DNA of 64,000 bases from Paramacrobiotus metropolitanus (GCF_019649055.1 NW_026570230.1:930001-994000), one strand, 5' to 3'. Shown: positions 12,901-24,687, counted from the stretch's first letter. Notes: a model not told the origin generated them from the sequence alone. Numbers and translations are program-made.

Positions 12901-15900
12901 ATGGCAGTTAGTGTACTTGGAGGATTCGGATGCTCCAGGAACGCATTGATTGCGCTGAACGTCCTTTACATAGTAAGCAGTAACCTGTAACCGTAAGCTT
13001 AAGTTAAGTCTGACTTTCGAAACTTCCAGCAGGATAGGGTAGTTTGACGTTCGAATTTTGAAGCAAATTTCGGATTCGTATGAATAGTTCCTACGGTTCT
13101 AGGCTTTTAGTGGATGTGATTAACGGATAAAATTATTTTAATATTTTGGCGATAGCGGATACTACCATATTTTGAAACATGGGTGTTGGTTATGGCTTAA
13201 TATTTCCAGTCCAGCTTTATTAACAGTTTTTTTTCATATTTTTAAAGGGCTTGTGAACGCTAATACCTGGCAAGTACTAAGTAAAAGTGCTCTAGTTTTT
13301 TAATGTTCGATAGACCAATCTTTACTTACTTTGCACTGAGTTTGCAGACGCCAAAAAGTACTAGTACTGTTTTAGTGTGACAGCTACCGTACCATAGCTA
13401 CTCTAGATGGGTATAAATTTAAATTTTAGTATTTTATAGTTTATGAATTTACCGTGAACCATTTTATGCCAGCCCTATATTTTGTACGAATAGAAATGAT
13501 AGAATACTCCATTCAGTTTACAGCGATTTACTGCAACATAAGCGTACTGTGCCTTGTGAACTGAAAATTTGGGATGCAGGAGACAGTATAACTGTATACT
13601 GTAATTGTTAACTGCTAACGATTTAAACAGCCTAGAGGTGATTTCCGTTCCTCCAGTGGCAGGAGAAACATGTAGGCTCTGAAATCTACCACATGTTGCA
13701 ATTTGCAAACAGCCATCCATTAACTCTAATCAGTCGGCGCTGTTTATCTCATGAACGGCGTATTATTAATGCATAATCCGTTCGATGCGTAATAATAATT
13801 CTGATAAAATGTGCTTAATGTTTCCAGTGTGTGGCTTTCATCCTGATTGGAGTGGCCGGGTATGGGATCGCCGCCAGCAGTATATCCAATTTCGGTGTAA
13901 TTATTGCCATCGTCATGGTGAGCGTCTTCCTCTTCATCATCGCCATCATCGGGATTGTGGCGGCCATGAAGCATCATCAGGTTATGCTCTTCTTTGTAAG
14001 TATCATGTCTCGGCTGGTACCAGCTCTGAAATTTCCACTGGAATTTTTCTACGATTTTGACTAATATATCGTGGCTCATGTGAGGGTTTCTGTTGACAGC
14101 TCTTGAGAGCATTATCGTGTTGTTGCACTGTCAATCCGTTTGACGTTGAACATGTGTGAGGCGTGAGATTGATTAGCGAAACGATGCGCGCACGGGTTGT
14201 CCTGAAGAGAGACGTAGGATTTGGAATTCGGTCAGCTGTCGTTATTTGAAAAGAAATCTCTTGATGAATTATTTGAGAAGCATGATCCTTTTACTATATC
14301 GGTGGATAACTTGGTAACTTTTTAACCATCGTAGCTATCGAAAATTAAATTAAACTTTAAATTGTTCGACAAGGACACTAACAAAATTACCATTTCCTGG
14401 GCTATTGAATTTCATTCCGTCCTAATTGTAAGTTCACAACTTATTGAAAACGGAGTAATTGATTTTACTCCGAGTGCTTTTCTTTGAAAAGTTTTCGGAT
14501 CCGAAAAGTTTTCGAATCTGAAAAGTTTTCGGATTATAATAACGATCAGTCTTTCTTGAAAATGTACGGTATTGGAAGCTGATCAGAAAAACGTTAAGGC
14601 GGTTCAGTCCTCCCCCTTTCCATCTCACGCCTGTACTGTATTTCGGTGAAATTGTGGAATATAGATCGAACGTTTTTCTTTATCAGATCGCTTAAGCAAA
14701 TGCCAACTGTGCAAATTGATTTTGCATTCTTTATCATTTTTGACTTTAATTCATCAGCTAACGATCAGATAACCGTCTGCAGTCAAAAACAGTTTAGCTT
14801 CTGGTCGTTTTGTTTATTCATGGAATTTCTTACAATGCAGCTCATTTGGATTCACTGAAAAACCGGTATTAACTGTTAAATCGTTAAGAGTACCATAAAA
14901 CTTCCGAATTCCTGCTGCGAGTGCAAATTTCGGGTGCAGTGTACTTATTAATTGTAAAAGTCAAGTTGATGTTCGCTACACTTTTGAAAAAGGCGTTTTA
15001 GTTCCGTTGTGAGCACTGTTTCCGATATGAAAATATCGATGAGTAATGTTAGTGAAGTTGTAAACTGACCTATTTTATGTTTGGTTAAAATGTTAGAAGT
15101 AGTGGTGCATACTTGATAACAACTTAACAGACACCAAATGTTTCACTCTTTAATTTGGGGCGGGTGTGTGCTGTTTTTGTTGTAGCGTGAGTCAGGAAAT
15201 GGATATGGCCATGGTAGGGGAACATGTTGAAAATTCTAGGTTACACTTTTCTGCCGTTAGATTTTCCGGCACAAATGAAATCTGGCTAAACCGCGACGCA
15301 TAAGCGAGATTGTATGCTTAACAAGTGAAAGTGATTGTATTTCCGGCAGTTAGTCAACATTCCATGCTAATATGGGGAACTTGATAAACAGCGCTTGACG
15401 TCAGGGCTGCCTTGTATTCTCGAGATTCCAGAATAGGCCGGAAGAGGATTTTGTATGGTTTCTCCCTGGTCCGGTGTGTTTGGTGTGCAATGGCTTTGCA
15501 TAAATAAGGAAACCGGCGATTTGATTTTTTCCAGTCTGCAAGTCTGTTTAAACACTTGAATAAGAATGTGGCTAATTCCAGGAGAGCACGGTATTTGTTA
15601 GAAAGTGCTGCTAAACGGTCTTATTGAATTTGTATGAATTTGCCACTTTTGTGGTCGGCGCTGTAGTATGTTCCTTCGATCGCTATGACGTTAGTGATGG
15701 GGTAACAACAAACAAAAAAACGTGATCGCTGTATTTCGAGCTTGACGGCTTTTGGAAATTATTTTTGCTGAAATTGCGCCCAGATTTGAGATCGGATAAT
15801 GAAGACTTGGTATAAACAATTCTCTTAGGATTTCATGTCGACATGATCAATGTCTTATACACAAAGTACACATACATCTACAAAATTATACAGATCTACA

Positions 15901-17488
15901 GTACAAGTAGTTGCTTATGGATTAGCAATATTTCCGATATTGGTAAACCAAATCGTATATCATGCTTTTTATTTTATTGCAGTACATGGTCATCCTGTTC
16001 CTTCTGTTTATCGTCCAGTTCAGTGTGGCTTGCGCGTGCTTAGCAGTCGGAGAGCAACAAATATACACTCTCATGAAGGAAGGATGGAAGATGTCCAAAA
16101 ACTCAACGCGGGATTCCGTAGAGGGGTATTACGAATGTTGTGCTTTCGAAAAAGCACCGTCGGACTGGAATAGAATTAAAGATAACCACACGGAAGAGGA
16201 AGTGCTTTACTCACGGCGCGGCTGTAGCAAGGTACAACGATGTTGTGTAATTGTAGTTGCGGAAGACGAAAGTAAGAATAGCGCTCCATGCAAGAGTCGT
16301 TATCGATTGCCGGTATTTACTTACGTTGGTACTCGCGAATTCGAAATACGAGCGGTGATTTTTCAGCTGAAAAGAGACAGAAAGCTGTACGTTAAATAGG
16401 ACTGAGTGCTGTAATTGTGGGACTGCTTGGGATTGGGAATTTGGGATGGTATTCCAGGAGGGTTACTGTTACGTGGATCAGCATTTATTGTTTAGCTAGA
16501 TAAGAGGTGGTTGGTGAATAAGTTGTCGAAGTATCTTTCTCCTTGATTATGTCTTCGAGTATCGATCTCGGCTAAGTTAAGAGGTACTGACGATTGAACT
16601 TTTTATCGCTCCATAAATATTCGTATGCTTCCGGTGGGGGTTAGGTTATCCTGCTGTGCACTGCTGAATCTCATTGCTCATAGATTTATTCGGGCAATAG
16701 CCAATTAAGATAACAACAAGCTTGCGCTGATAGAGACTAATTAAAAATTTCCAAATTCACACATTGAAAAAACAACCAACATTGCTCATTGATCATTAAG
16801 CTTTGAAGTTGAATTTTTTGTCAGATAGATAGCTGTCCGAGTGAAGGAATAGTTAACATTTTAGGCAGAATCCGCAAGTAAAAATGTATAATTGAGTTTT
16901 CCACTTACGTTGTTGTCGCGAAATCTACTGGAGACGGATAGTTAAATGCAGACGGTTAATCCTTTCAAAAGAATAACTTAACTGAAACTTGTTCTCTTGC
17001 AGTTGCATTGTTGTTCCGGGAAAGAATCCATGTGCACGGAACAAACGGAGTGCGAATTTTGCTACACTAGGTTACAATCAATCGTTCAGCCGTCTCTAAG
17101 GCTGTGTGGAGGAATTGGATTGTTTTTCAGTTTTACTGAGGTAAGCGCCGCACCTGCATGTAGCGTATATGTAGCCAAGCATCTTTGACCGGCATTAAAC
17201 GGGAAAAAATTAAAACTTCTGAATGAGCAAGTGAATCTGCTTAAAATATCCTGTACCAGCAACACATTGTTTTAACTGCTCGTTGATGGAAGTGATTGAT
17301 TCTAGTCGGTTTCCTGATTTACAGTAATCGTATTTAAATCAGTAGCTTAAGCAAACGATTAGCGGGGACAGACAGTTTCATATTTATTTCTGATTTTTCT
17401 GCAGCTGATGGGTGTTTTATTAACCATACGCTACCGCAACCAGCGCAATCCTTTCATCAATCCGTCTGATCTTGTATATTTCAAATAG
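12901..17488 (+). CDS. TSPAN31: Tetraspanin-31/13-like protein
   Basis: Five exons join in phase 0 throughout: 12901-12972, 13828-13995, 15983-16231, 17003-17140 and last exon 17405-17488, giving about 236 residues (vertebrate TSPAN31 is about 210). Tetraspanins are four-pass membrane organisers. Seen here: an N-terminal GGFGCSRNALIALNVLYI, matching the TSPAN13/31 start; membrane spans 1 and 2 in exon 2; the loop MKHHQVMLFF; span 3 in exon 3 (ILFLLFIVQFSVACACL); a large extracellular loop with YYECCAF and HCC; and span 4 starting GGIGLFFSFTE. The family CCG motif is CCA here. The tail RYRNQRNPFINPSD matches the TSPAN31 tail pattern. A second last exon at 17678-17752 can replace the one used in this model. 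The introns of 0.8-2 kb are longer than elsewhere in the window. Confidence 0.85.
14486..14536. repeat. Three tandem copies of a 17-base unit in a tetraspanin intron
   Basis: GAAAAGTTTTCGGATCC, GAAAAGTTTTCGAATCT and GAAAAGTTTTCGGATTA follow each other directly. Each unit contains the near-palindrome GAAAAGTTTTC. Confidence 0.7.
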
Positions 17489-17677
17489 AACCTGTCCGTG
17501 TTTGTGATAGATTTCTACATAATTTATTGATGATGTACGTAGTAAAATGCGTGTAGTACGTGATTTCGTCTTCACTATGTTTGTGTGCTCTTTCATACTT
17601 GGTTTTCTTATTTTACATGATGGGAACCCGCTTCTGTTGCCCGATTTGTGACCCGGTGTTGCTATTTTTGATTGTAG

Positions 17678-17752
17678 ATTGTTGGAATATTTATTGCGTT
17701 AAGGTATCGCAATCAGAAAAATCCCCATGTTGATCCTGCCGATTTCCTATAG
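17678..17752 (+). CDS. TSPAN31: Alternative last exon of the tetraspanin gene
   Basis: After the acceptor TTGATTGTAG a phase-0 exon reads IVGIFIALRYRNQKNPHVDP and ends in ADFL-stop. It aligns residue for residue with the other terminal exon (LMGVLLTIRYRNQRNPFINP...). Both can follow the same donor at 17140, giving two forms that differ in the end of the fourth membrane span and the cytoplasmic tail. This copy is closer to the vertebrate ending RFRNQKDP. It is probably a duplicated terminal exon with its own poly(A) site; use of both has not been shown. Confidence 0.7.
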   Translation: MVGIFIALRYRNQKNPHVDPADFL

Positions 17753-19247
17753 CGATTTCCGATTTTCTTTGATTTCTGGGCCACATGGCCGGATACCTTG
17801 ATTTCAGTTTTTTTTTGCATATTTGTGTTACTCTTTTTGTTGCTGTTTTTATCTCGTTGAAATGGATGATGATAGAGATGTCGCAGATGTGGCATCTCAT
17901 GGGATCTGCGGAAAACCCGGATAACATTCGGTGAATGCCTGTTGTACTGAAGTACTGGATATAGATATCTCAGCCAAACACGTCTCTGATTACTTCTGAT
18001 GCCAAATTGGAGAAACATATTTCCTCTGATTTTCCGCTGTATTTTCTATGCATGATTGTACATGGAGTAAATCGTGCGCCTTTTATGATTTTGAGTTTTG
18101 TTACGAATATGGAATGGACATCTTTGCTTGTTGGTCTGCTGTTGTAAACGGAAAAACTAAAGATAATGAACGCAAAGTGTCTGGCAGTAATGATCAGAAC
18201 CAGTTGAGATAAAGAAATGCAATATTTATCTATACTACCAGTATATCGAAGATATTGTAGATTAATAGACAAGTACTACTCGAGTAGTACTGTACTGTAC
18301 TACCAGTACACGAGAAATCTACATTCGCACACAGTTTTTCGGCGAACATTTGCTTTTCGGCGGAAATACGGATTTCTAACGATTGTAAAAAATCCTAAGA
18401 AAATCTAAAAAAAACTAACAAAATCTAAGAAACCTATGAGTATGGTTATTCGCACTGTTTAAGGTTGTTGGTACTTAATTTACGCTTATTAATTTTAGAT
18501 TGTACATATTGGCGTTCACGTTTAACATGCATTTCGCCGAGGCCGCATGCCTCGGTCTGGTTCGTTCGTTCGTATAGTCGTTCTTTAAATGCAGTTGTAT
18601 GGAGGCCCATGGCAACAGTTTTAATTTTTTGCCCCCTCTTTTCCCTTTGAGCGTAAAACATGTACACCCGCAATACCGTATAATGACCCGGGGCGTTGCG
18701 GCGATTCTGATGTACTTTACCGAGTGGAAATCGGTTCCCCCGTACGCCCAAGCATCGCGGTGGTCAGCAGTTGCTGTTCGAATTAACTGTTAAGAAGCGG
18801 CTAATGTAACTGTTCGAATGTAACGGCTAATAACTGTTCGATTGTACAGAGTATGTACTATGTACTGCTGCTACAGTAGCGCAACACCCCTTTCAAAACG
18901 AAAGTTTAATTTTTAAGCCCGCACAACTTGCACCTGTCGGCTGTCGTGCCACCGTGGGGAAAGTCATAATCATTTGCCGAAACAGAGTTTTTGATGTGCC
19001 AAATGTCCGGTGTCACCCATATAAAAGGAATATCGCAGTCGCATATAAAAAATTTTGTTTTCGGATATGTGCGCCTTTTAAAAAATTACACATAGCTAAC
19101 AGGTGCATGTAGCAAAAAAATAAGCAAATACCTAATTAGATTCGAAGTACTTGTTCTTAAATGCTAAACGGCGAAAAATAGTGTAATAAGACATACGTAT
19201 TTTTAAAAACTTCCAAACATAAGCGAAAGACTGTTAAATTTCTAAAT
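17753..19247. other. Intergenic, no gene recognised
   Basis: This holds short open frames without family motifs. It contains a perfect 20-base palindrome at 18272-18291 and repeated TACTGTAC words just after it. Confidence 0.4.
18272..18291. repeat. Perfect 20-base palindrome
   Basis: AGTACTACTCGAGTAGTACT equals its own reverse complement. It sits next to TGTACTGTACTACCAGTAC, which extends the imperfect symmetry. Confidence 0.7.
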
Positions 19248-19455
19248 CGACCACGATGGGTCCTGAACCCACTTACTTCTGAAGTCAGACACCGTAAACA
19301 AATACTGAAAATAGGATAACATCAAAAAAGCTTCGAATTACAGGCGAAAAAACTAGAAAAATCGACCACGATGGGAATTGAACCCACATACTTCTGATTC
19401 GAAGTCAGACGCCTTAAAAGAACATTATTTAATCACTAAAAACGGTATCAAGGAA
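19248..19455 (-). pseudogene. Two outlying truncated tRNA-Arg copies
   Basis: The copy at 19248 is diverged (GGGTCCTGAACCC in place of GGGAATTGAACCC, and the anticodon loop shortened). The copy at 19363 matches the main array unit through its tRNA part and the following AAAGAACATTATTTAATCAC spacer. They lie 1.2 kb left of the main array and are separated from it by unrelated sequence, which suggests an insertion or that the array was once larger. Confidence 0.7.
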
Positions 19456-20607
19456 ATAGATCTATATTATGATCTGCCGCCCCGTGGAACATGGCTGGAA
19501 AAAACCACCAAACAAATTAAAAAACCGACATCACCATTAAACTTAGCATGTTCCAAAAGGGTTGCACATGCATTTTGTTTTCAAAAATATCGGCCCTGAG
19601 ACCATCCTCGGATGCCGGTACCGGTACAGACATGGGTTCAAGGTGACCTTGAAGGACACTTACAAAAACTGTTGCGTGGAGCAATTAATACATACAGATA
19701 GTGTATTAAAAAACTGAATTTTTTCCGGATTAACTTAAAACAATATTTCAGCTTGTGACCTTTCTATAAAATCAAGCGAAGCAATTCACTGGCCTAGCTC
19801 CAAAAATTTTTTAGCAAACAAAACGAACAACTGGAGTACATAAAATAACTGTACGTATGATGATACCAAACTTATGTTTTTACATGCACGGGAGATTTCG
19901 CTTTCACGCGCTCTCATACACTGCAAATTTTAAAACGCATAAATTACAAAAACATAAATTCTGAAATTCATTTTAAAATTTAAAAAAGAACTGTGGTTAA
20001 AAACGACCTTGATCCTCGCATTCGTTTACATGCAAATTTGGGTGAAGAGCGGTTCCTAATGAGGCTTGGTACACCTAAATGATGAGGTACCGGTACCGGG
20101 TACGCGAAAGCAAGAGTTCCCGTGAATTCATACGAACGTAGCGCCTTATGCCGGCATAGTTTGACACGAACAGACAGTATATTACCATAAAGTTCGACTA
20201 CCAACTGCTCGGGCAGTGTTTGCCCCGGGTACGTCCAAGGCCGGCCCTTGACCAGACCAACCGAAAGAACGGAAATTACGGGAACATTGTAAACATAGAA
20301 CATTGTTCCTAGAAATTAAGACCGTATGAGAGCGGAACCAGTACCCATATGCGTGCCCGCCGGTCAGTGTTGTAATAGTGTACTTGAGCTGTCAAATGAA
20401 CTGAAACGCGCAAAGAGTCACACTTTCCACTGACCAAACCTACACAATAACAGGAACCGCACGTTACCGCCGGTGAAGTCTGCTGTTGAGTGAACAGAAG
20501 CAGGATCCCTATTGGCGCTAGTGGCTGGGTATAAGCGGAGCTATACTGCTCTAGTCCAAGGTCACGCCTCCCTTTGATCGTTACTATACTGATCGGAACA
20601 TGCTAAT
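19456..20607. other. Unrelated sequence splitting the tRNA-fragment repeats
   Basis: About 1.15 kb without repeat units or a recognisable gene. The minus-strand open frame at 19980-20303 has no known motif. Its boundaries with repeat sequence on both sides make it a candidate insertion. Confidence 0.35.
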
Positions 20608-22777
20608 TAAATTCGCTAGTCAGACGCCTTAAAAGAACATTATTTAATCACTAAAAACAGTATAATATTTTAAAAAGCTTCAAATACCGACAAAAAAATG
20701 GAAAAATCGACCACGATCGGAATTGAACCCACATACTTCTGATTCGAAGTCAGACGCCTTAAAAGAACAGTATTTAATCACTAAAAACAGTATAATATTT
20801 TAAAAAGCTTCAAATACCGACAAAAGATGGAAAAATCGACCACGATGGGAATTGAACCCACATACTTCTGATTCGAAGTCAGACGCCTTAAAAGAACATT
20901 ATTTAATCACTAAAAACAGTATAATATTTTAAAAAGCTTCAAATACCGACAAAAAAATGGAAAAATCGACCACGATGGGAATTGAACCCACATACTTCTG
21001 ATTCGAAGTCAGACGCCTTAAAAGAACATTATTTAATCACTAAAAACAGTATAATATTTTAAAAAGCTTCAAATACCGACAAAAGATGGAAAAATCGACC
21101 ACGATGGGAATTGAACCCACATACTTCTGATTCGAAGTCAGACGCCTTAAAAGAACATTATTTAATCACTAAAAACAGTATAATATTTTAAAAAGCTTCA
21201 AATACCGACAAAAAAATGGAAAAATCGACCACGATGGGAATTGAACCCACATACTTCTGATTCGAAGTCAGACGCCTTAAAAGAACAGTATTTAATCACT
21301 AAAAACAGTATAATATTTTAAAAAGCTTCAAATACCGACAAAAAAATGGAAAAATCGACCACGATGGGAATTGAACCCACATACTTCTGATTCGAAGTCA
21401 GACGCCTTAAAAGAACATTATTTAATCACTAAAAACAGTATAATATTTTAAAAAGCTTCAAATACCGACAAAAAAATGGAAAAATCGACCACGATGGGAA
21501 TTGAACCCACATACTTCTGATTCGAAGTCAGACGCCTTAAAAGAACATTATTTAATCACTAAAAACAGTATAATATTTTAAAAAGCTTCAAATACCGACA
21601 AAAAAATGGAAAAATCGACCACGATGGGAATTGAACCCACATACTTCTGATTCGAAGTCAGACGCCTTAAAAGAACATTATTTAATCACTAAAAACAGTA
21701 TAATATTTTAAAAAGCTTCAAATACCGACAAAAAAATGGAAAAATCGACCACGATGGAATTGAACCCACATACTTCTGATTCGAAGTCAGACGCCTTAAA
21801 AGAACATTATTTAATCACTAAAAACAGTATAATATTTTAAAAGCTTCAAATACCGACAAAAAATGGAAAAATCGACCACGATGGAATTGAACCCACATAC
21901 TTCTGATTCGAAGTCAGACGCCTTAAAAGAACATTATTTAATCACTAAAAACAGTATAATATTTTAAAAAGCTTCAAATACCGACAAAAAAATGGAAAAT
22001 CGACCACGATGGGAATTGAACCCACATACTTCTGATTCGGAAGTCAGACGCCTTAAAAGAACAGTATTTAATCACTAAAAACAGTATAATATTTTAAAAA
22101 GCTTCAAATACCGACAAAAAAATGGAAAAATCGACCACGATGGAATTGAACCCACATACTTCTGATTCGAAGTCAGACGCCTTAAAAGAACATTATTTAA
22201 TCACTAAAAACAGTATAATATTTTAAAAGCTTCAAATACCGACAAAAAAATGGAAAAATCGACCACGATGGGAATTGAACCCACATACTTCTGATTCGAA
22301 GTCAGACGCCTTAAAAGAACAGTATTTAATCACTAAAAACAGTATAATATTTTAAAAGCTTCAAATACCGACAAAAAATGGAAAAATCGACCACGATGGG
22401 AATTGAACCCACATACTTCTGATTCGAAGTCAGACGCCTTAAAAGAACATTATTTAATCACTAAAAACAGTATAATATTTTAAAAAGCTTCAAATACCGA
22501 CAAAAAAATGGAAAAATCGACCACGATGGGAATTGAACCCACATACTTCTGATTCGAAGTCAGACGCCTTAAAAGAACATTATTTAATCACTAAAAACAG
22601 TATAATATTTTAAAAAGCTTCAAATACCGACAAAAAAATGGAAAAATCGACCACGATGGGAATTGAACCCACATACTTCTGATTCGAAGTCAGACGCCTT
22701 AAAAGAACATTATTTAATCACTAAAAACAGTATAATATTTTAAAAAGCTTCAAATACCGACAAAAAAATGGAAAAAT
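20608..22777 (-). repeat. Tandem array of 5'-truncated tRNA-Arg copies, about 130 bp unit
   Basis: A partial unit at 20608 is followed by sixteen full units beginning (at CGACCACGAT) at 20708, 20837, 20967, 21096, 21226, 21356, 21486, 21616, 21746, 21873, 22001, 22132, 22260, 22388, 22518 and 22648. The intact tRNA gene at 22778 is the seventeenth. Read on the minus strand, each unit holds tRNA nucleotides 19-73 (anticodon arm, T arm, 3' acceptor strand), then a T run, then a spacer of about 75 bases. The 5' acceptor strand and most of the D arm, including the A box, are missing. Units are nearly identical; differences are single-base losses (GATGGAATT at 21746, 21873, 22132), an inserted G in the unit at 22001, and ATT/AGT or AAAAAA/AAAGA spacer variants. 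The homogeneity points to recent expansion by unequal exchange. Confidence 0.9.
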
Positions 22778-22850
22778 CGACCACGATGGGAATTGAACCC
22801 ACATACTTCTGATTCGAAGTCAGACGCCTTAACCATTAGGCCACGCGGCC
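22778..22850 (-). tRNA. trnR(ucg): tRNA-Arg, anticodon UCG
   Basis: The 73-base minus-strand sequence folds as a full cloverleaf. The acceptor stem GGCCGCG pairs with CGUGGUC and the discriminator is G. The D stem is GCCU/AGGC, the anticodon stem UCUGA/UCAGA around loop CUUCGAA, the variable loop AGUAU, and the T stem GUGGG/CCCAU around UUCAAUU. The anticodon UCG reads CGA. The A box and B box (GGTTCAATTCC) are both present, and a T run right after the discriminator serves as the Pol III terminator. CCA is not encoded, as usual in eukaryotes. It is the only complete copy and sits at the right end of the truncated-copy array, so it is the likely source of it. Confidence 0.93.
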
Positions 22851-23045
22851 ACAGACTTGTAGTAATCAAAATATACGGCAAGGAAGTGGTCGTTTTATCT
22901 CTTGTTGACTGTGCGTCAATAAAAGTCTGTACCTACTCATACTCTACAAGCTTATTCTGTCAAAATATATTTTAAAATATATTTATACGTCAAATTTGTT
23001 TAATTACGTCTGAGATAAATTTTAACCATCAGCAAAATGAATTTT

Positions 23046-23095
23046 CGCTTAACCATTAGGCCATGCGGCCACAGACTTCCAGTGATCAAAATATA
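23046..23095 (-). pseudogene. 5'-half tRNA-Arg fragment with 5' flank, copy 1
   Basis: CTTAACCATTAGGCCATGCGGCC matches tRNA positions 1-22 with one change. It continues into ACAGACTT...ATCAAAATATA, the same 5' flank as the intact gene at 22841-22874. The 3' half is absent, the mirror image of the array units. Confidence 0.75.
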
Positions 23096-23245
23096 AGGTT
23101 ACAAGTTGGTGCCATCACCTTAACCGCACGTTGATTGTACCCCTGATACTTGGAATACGAGTACATAACAGATCAAAAATAGTTAATCACAGATTCACAG
23201 CAGCAAAATTTCAGTTAACTATTAATGCATTTAAAATCTCATCTA

Positions 23246-23300
23246 GCCTTAACCGTTAGGTCACGTACACGGCCATCAGCCTTGTAGCTGTCAAAATATA
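23246..23300 (-). pseudogene. 5'-half tRNA-Arg fragment with 5' flank, copy 2
   Basis: GCCTTAACCGTTAGGTCACG and the following flank (CTTGTAGCTGTCAAAATATA) are a more diverged copy of the tRNA 5' half and upstream region. Its left end joins unrelated sequence and its right end abuts a MITE-like element. Confidence 0.65.
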
Positions 23301-23536
23301 GGGGGAATTTAACTGCTGAGGCCAGCACTCCCTGTACTTGATGCCGTCACCTGCCTAGTGGAGCCACAGTGTGACCACTGTGACGTTACGGCAATACATT
23401 CGGTTAAATCGGGCTCAGTACATATTACATAAGCAATTAATCGTAAGCACCATGTTTAGCCACAACGTAAAACTCCAGCCGGGTGACGGCAGCAAGTACA
23501 GGGAGTGCTGGCCTCAGCAGTTGAACACCCCCTATA
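23299..23536. mobile_element. MITE-like element with about 50 bp terminal inverted repeats
   Basis: The left end (23301-23353: GGGGGAATTTAACTGCTGAGG, then CCAGCACTCCCTGTACTTG) is repeated in reverse complement at the right end (about 23481-23532), with small differences. The element is about 235 bp, has no coding capacity, and is flanked by TATA on both sides, a possible target duplication. Short non-autonomous inverted-repeat elements of this size are mobilised by a transposase elsewhere; the family is not identified. Confidence 0.75.
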
Positions 23537-24687
23537 TACGGGAACGAAGTGAGTGGTATGATCGTTTTATCTCCTGTTGACTGTGCGTCAACACTACTTT
23601 GAAAATATCTGTATACATATAAATATCCGTCAGATTTATTTAGGTTTAATTATGTCCCCTGAGCTTTATTAAAGAGAAATTTCAGGGAAAACTTTTCCGT
23701 AAACCTTAAGTTCCTAACTTCCTAACACAAAAAATCAGTTACCGGCAAAATATTGTTAAAATTCCTTTATTTTAGAGAATTTCGCGCTAATTTTTGAATG
23801 CAATACTGTACGGTAATACGGAGCAGCGAGTTTTAAAGTAGTAAAAACGAAGTATAAGTAATACACAGGAAACTAAAATAATTATTGTTAGTTCATCCAT
23901 GGTTGTTTCACCGGGCAAAGCAGCTGCACGTCGCACGATCAGCAGACCCAGCACCGACACATCGTGATCCGTACAAGTACGACTGCGTTTTTCTCGGTTT
24001 ATTGCTCGCTTTTTCCAGTTTTACTAGTTCTCGGTTTTTCTCGGTTTGATTGTAAGATTTCCGCTTGCATTGCAAGCTGGTGCTTACTATGAAATGCATC
24101 ATAACATGCACGTACATTACCTGTACCTTTTAATAATATAGATATAAATATACTGTACGATAATATCTATTAACGTTATACAATATTACAGTACTGGCAT
24201 GCGTACAATGCCTTATCTTAATGCTTTCGAACGTAATAACCGTTTTCGTTCTCTTACAACAAAACCGGAAGCTGTGGATCACATCCCTTTTGGCAGACGG
24301 TGCAAATACATACGCATTTGTGCCTGCTTCCGGTGGAAGGCCGAATATATGTACATACCGGCATCAACATATACTCTTATGTTGCCATAATACTCTCACT
24401 CGTGCTCTTGGCTTTCGGATATCACGTTCATCATACAACCTTTCCCTGAACGTATTAATATTATTTTTGTTTCCTTTTTTCGCTGCATCAGCGGAATGCT
24501 ATATCAAGTCCTTCGATGAACAATTATTTGTGCATCAATCAGTTTTGTGCGACTTGGGAGTTTATGTACGAGTATTAGTCACATACTTCTCGCTAGGCTA
24601 TATAAATTAAGTGCAAGCTCTGAATGCTTTCCTCCTTCGGAAAACAATGTGTGAATTGAATCACCATTTGTTCCAGTAGAAGTAGTG
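23537..24687. other. Intergenic upstream of the first guanylate cyclase
   Basis: The word GTTTTATCTCCTGTTGACTG near 23563 repeats, with one change, the sequence near 22891, so the tRNA 5' flank was duplicated as a longer block. The plus-strand open frame 24221-24610 contains a hydrophobic run (LSLNVLILFLFPFFAAS) but no recognised domain; I do not call it a gene. Confidence 0.4.

Noticed and set aside
17691-18272. Minus-strand open frames of about 100 residues after the tetraspanin gene
   Set aside because: Composition is basic and low-complexity, with no motif, and they overlap the alternative last exon.
20608-22777. CRISPR array
   Set aside because: The regular 130 bp period looks array-like, but both the tRNA part and the spacer are the same in all units, there are no unique spacers or cas genes, and the host is eukaryotic.
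20708-22777. A cluster of sixteen functional tRNA-Arg genes
   Set aside because: Units lack tRNA nucleotides 1-18, so there is no acceptor stem pairing and no A box; only the copy at 22778-22850 is complete.
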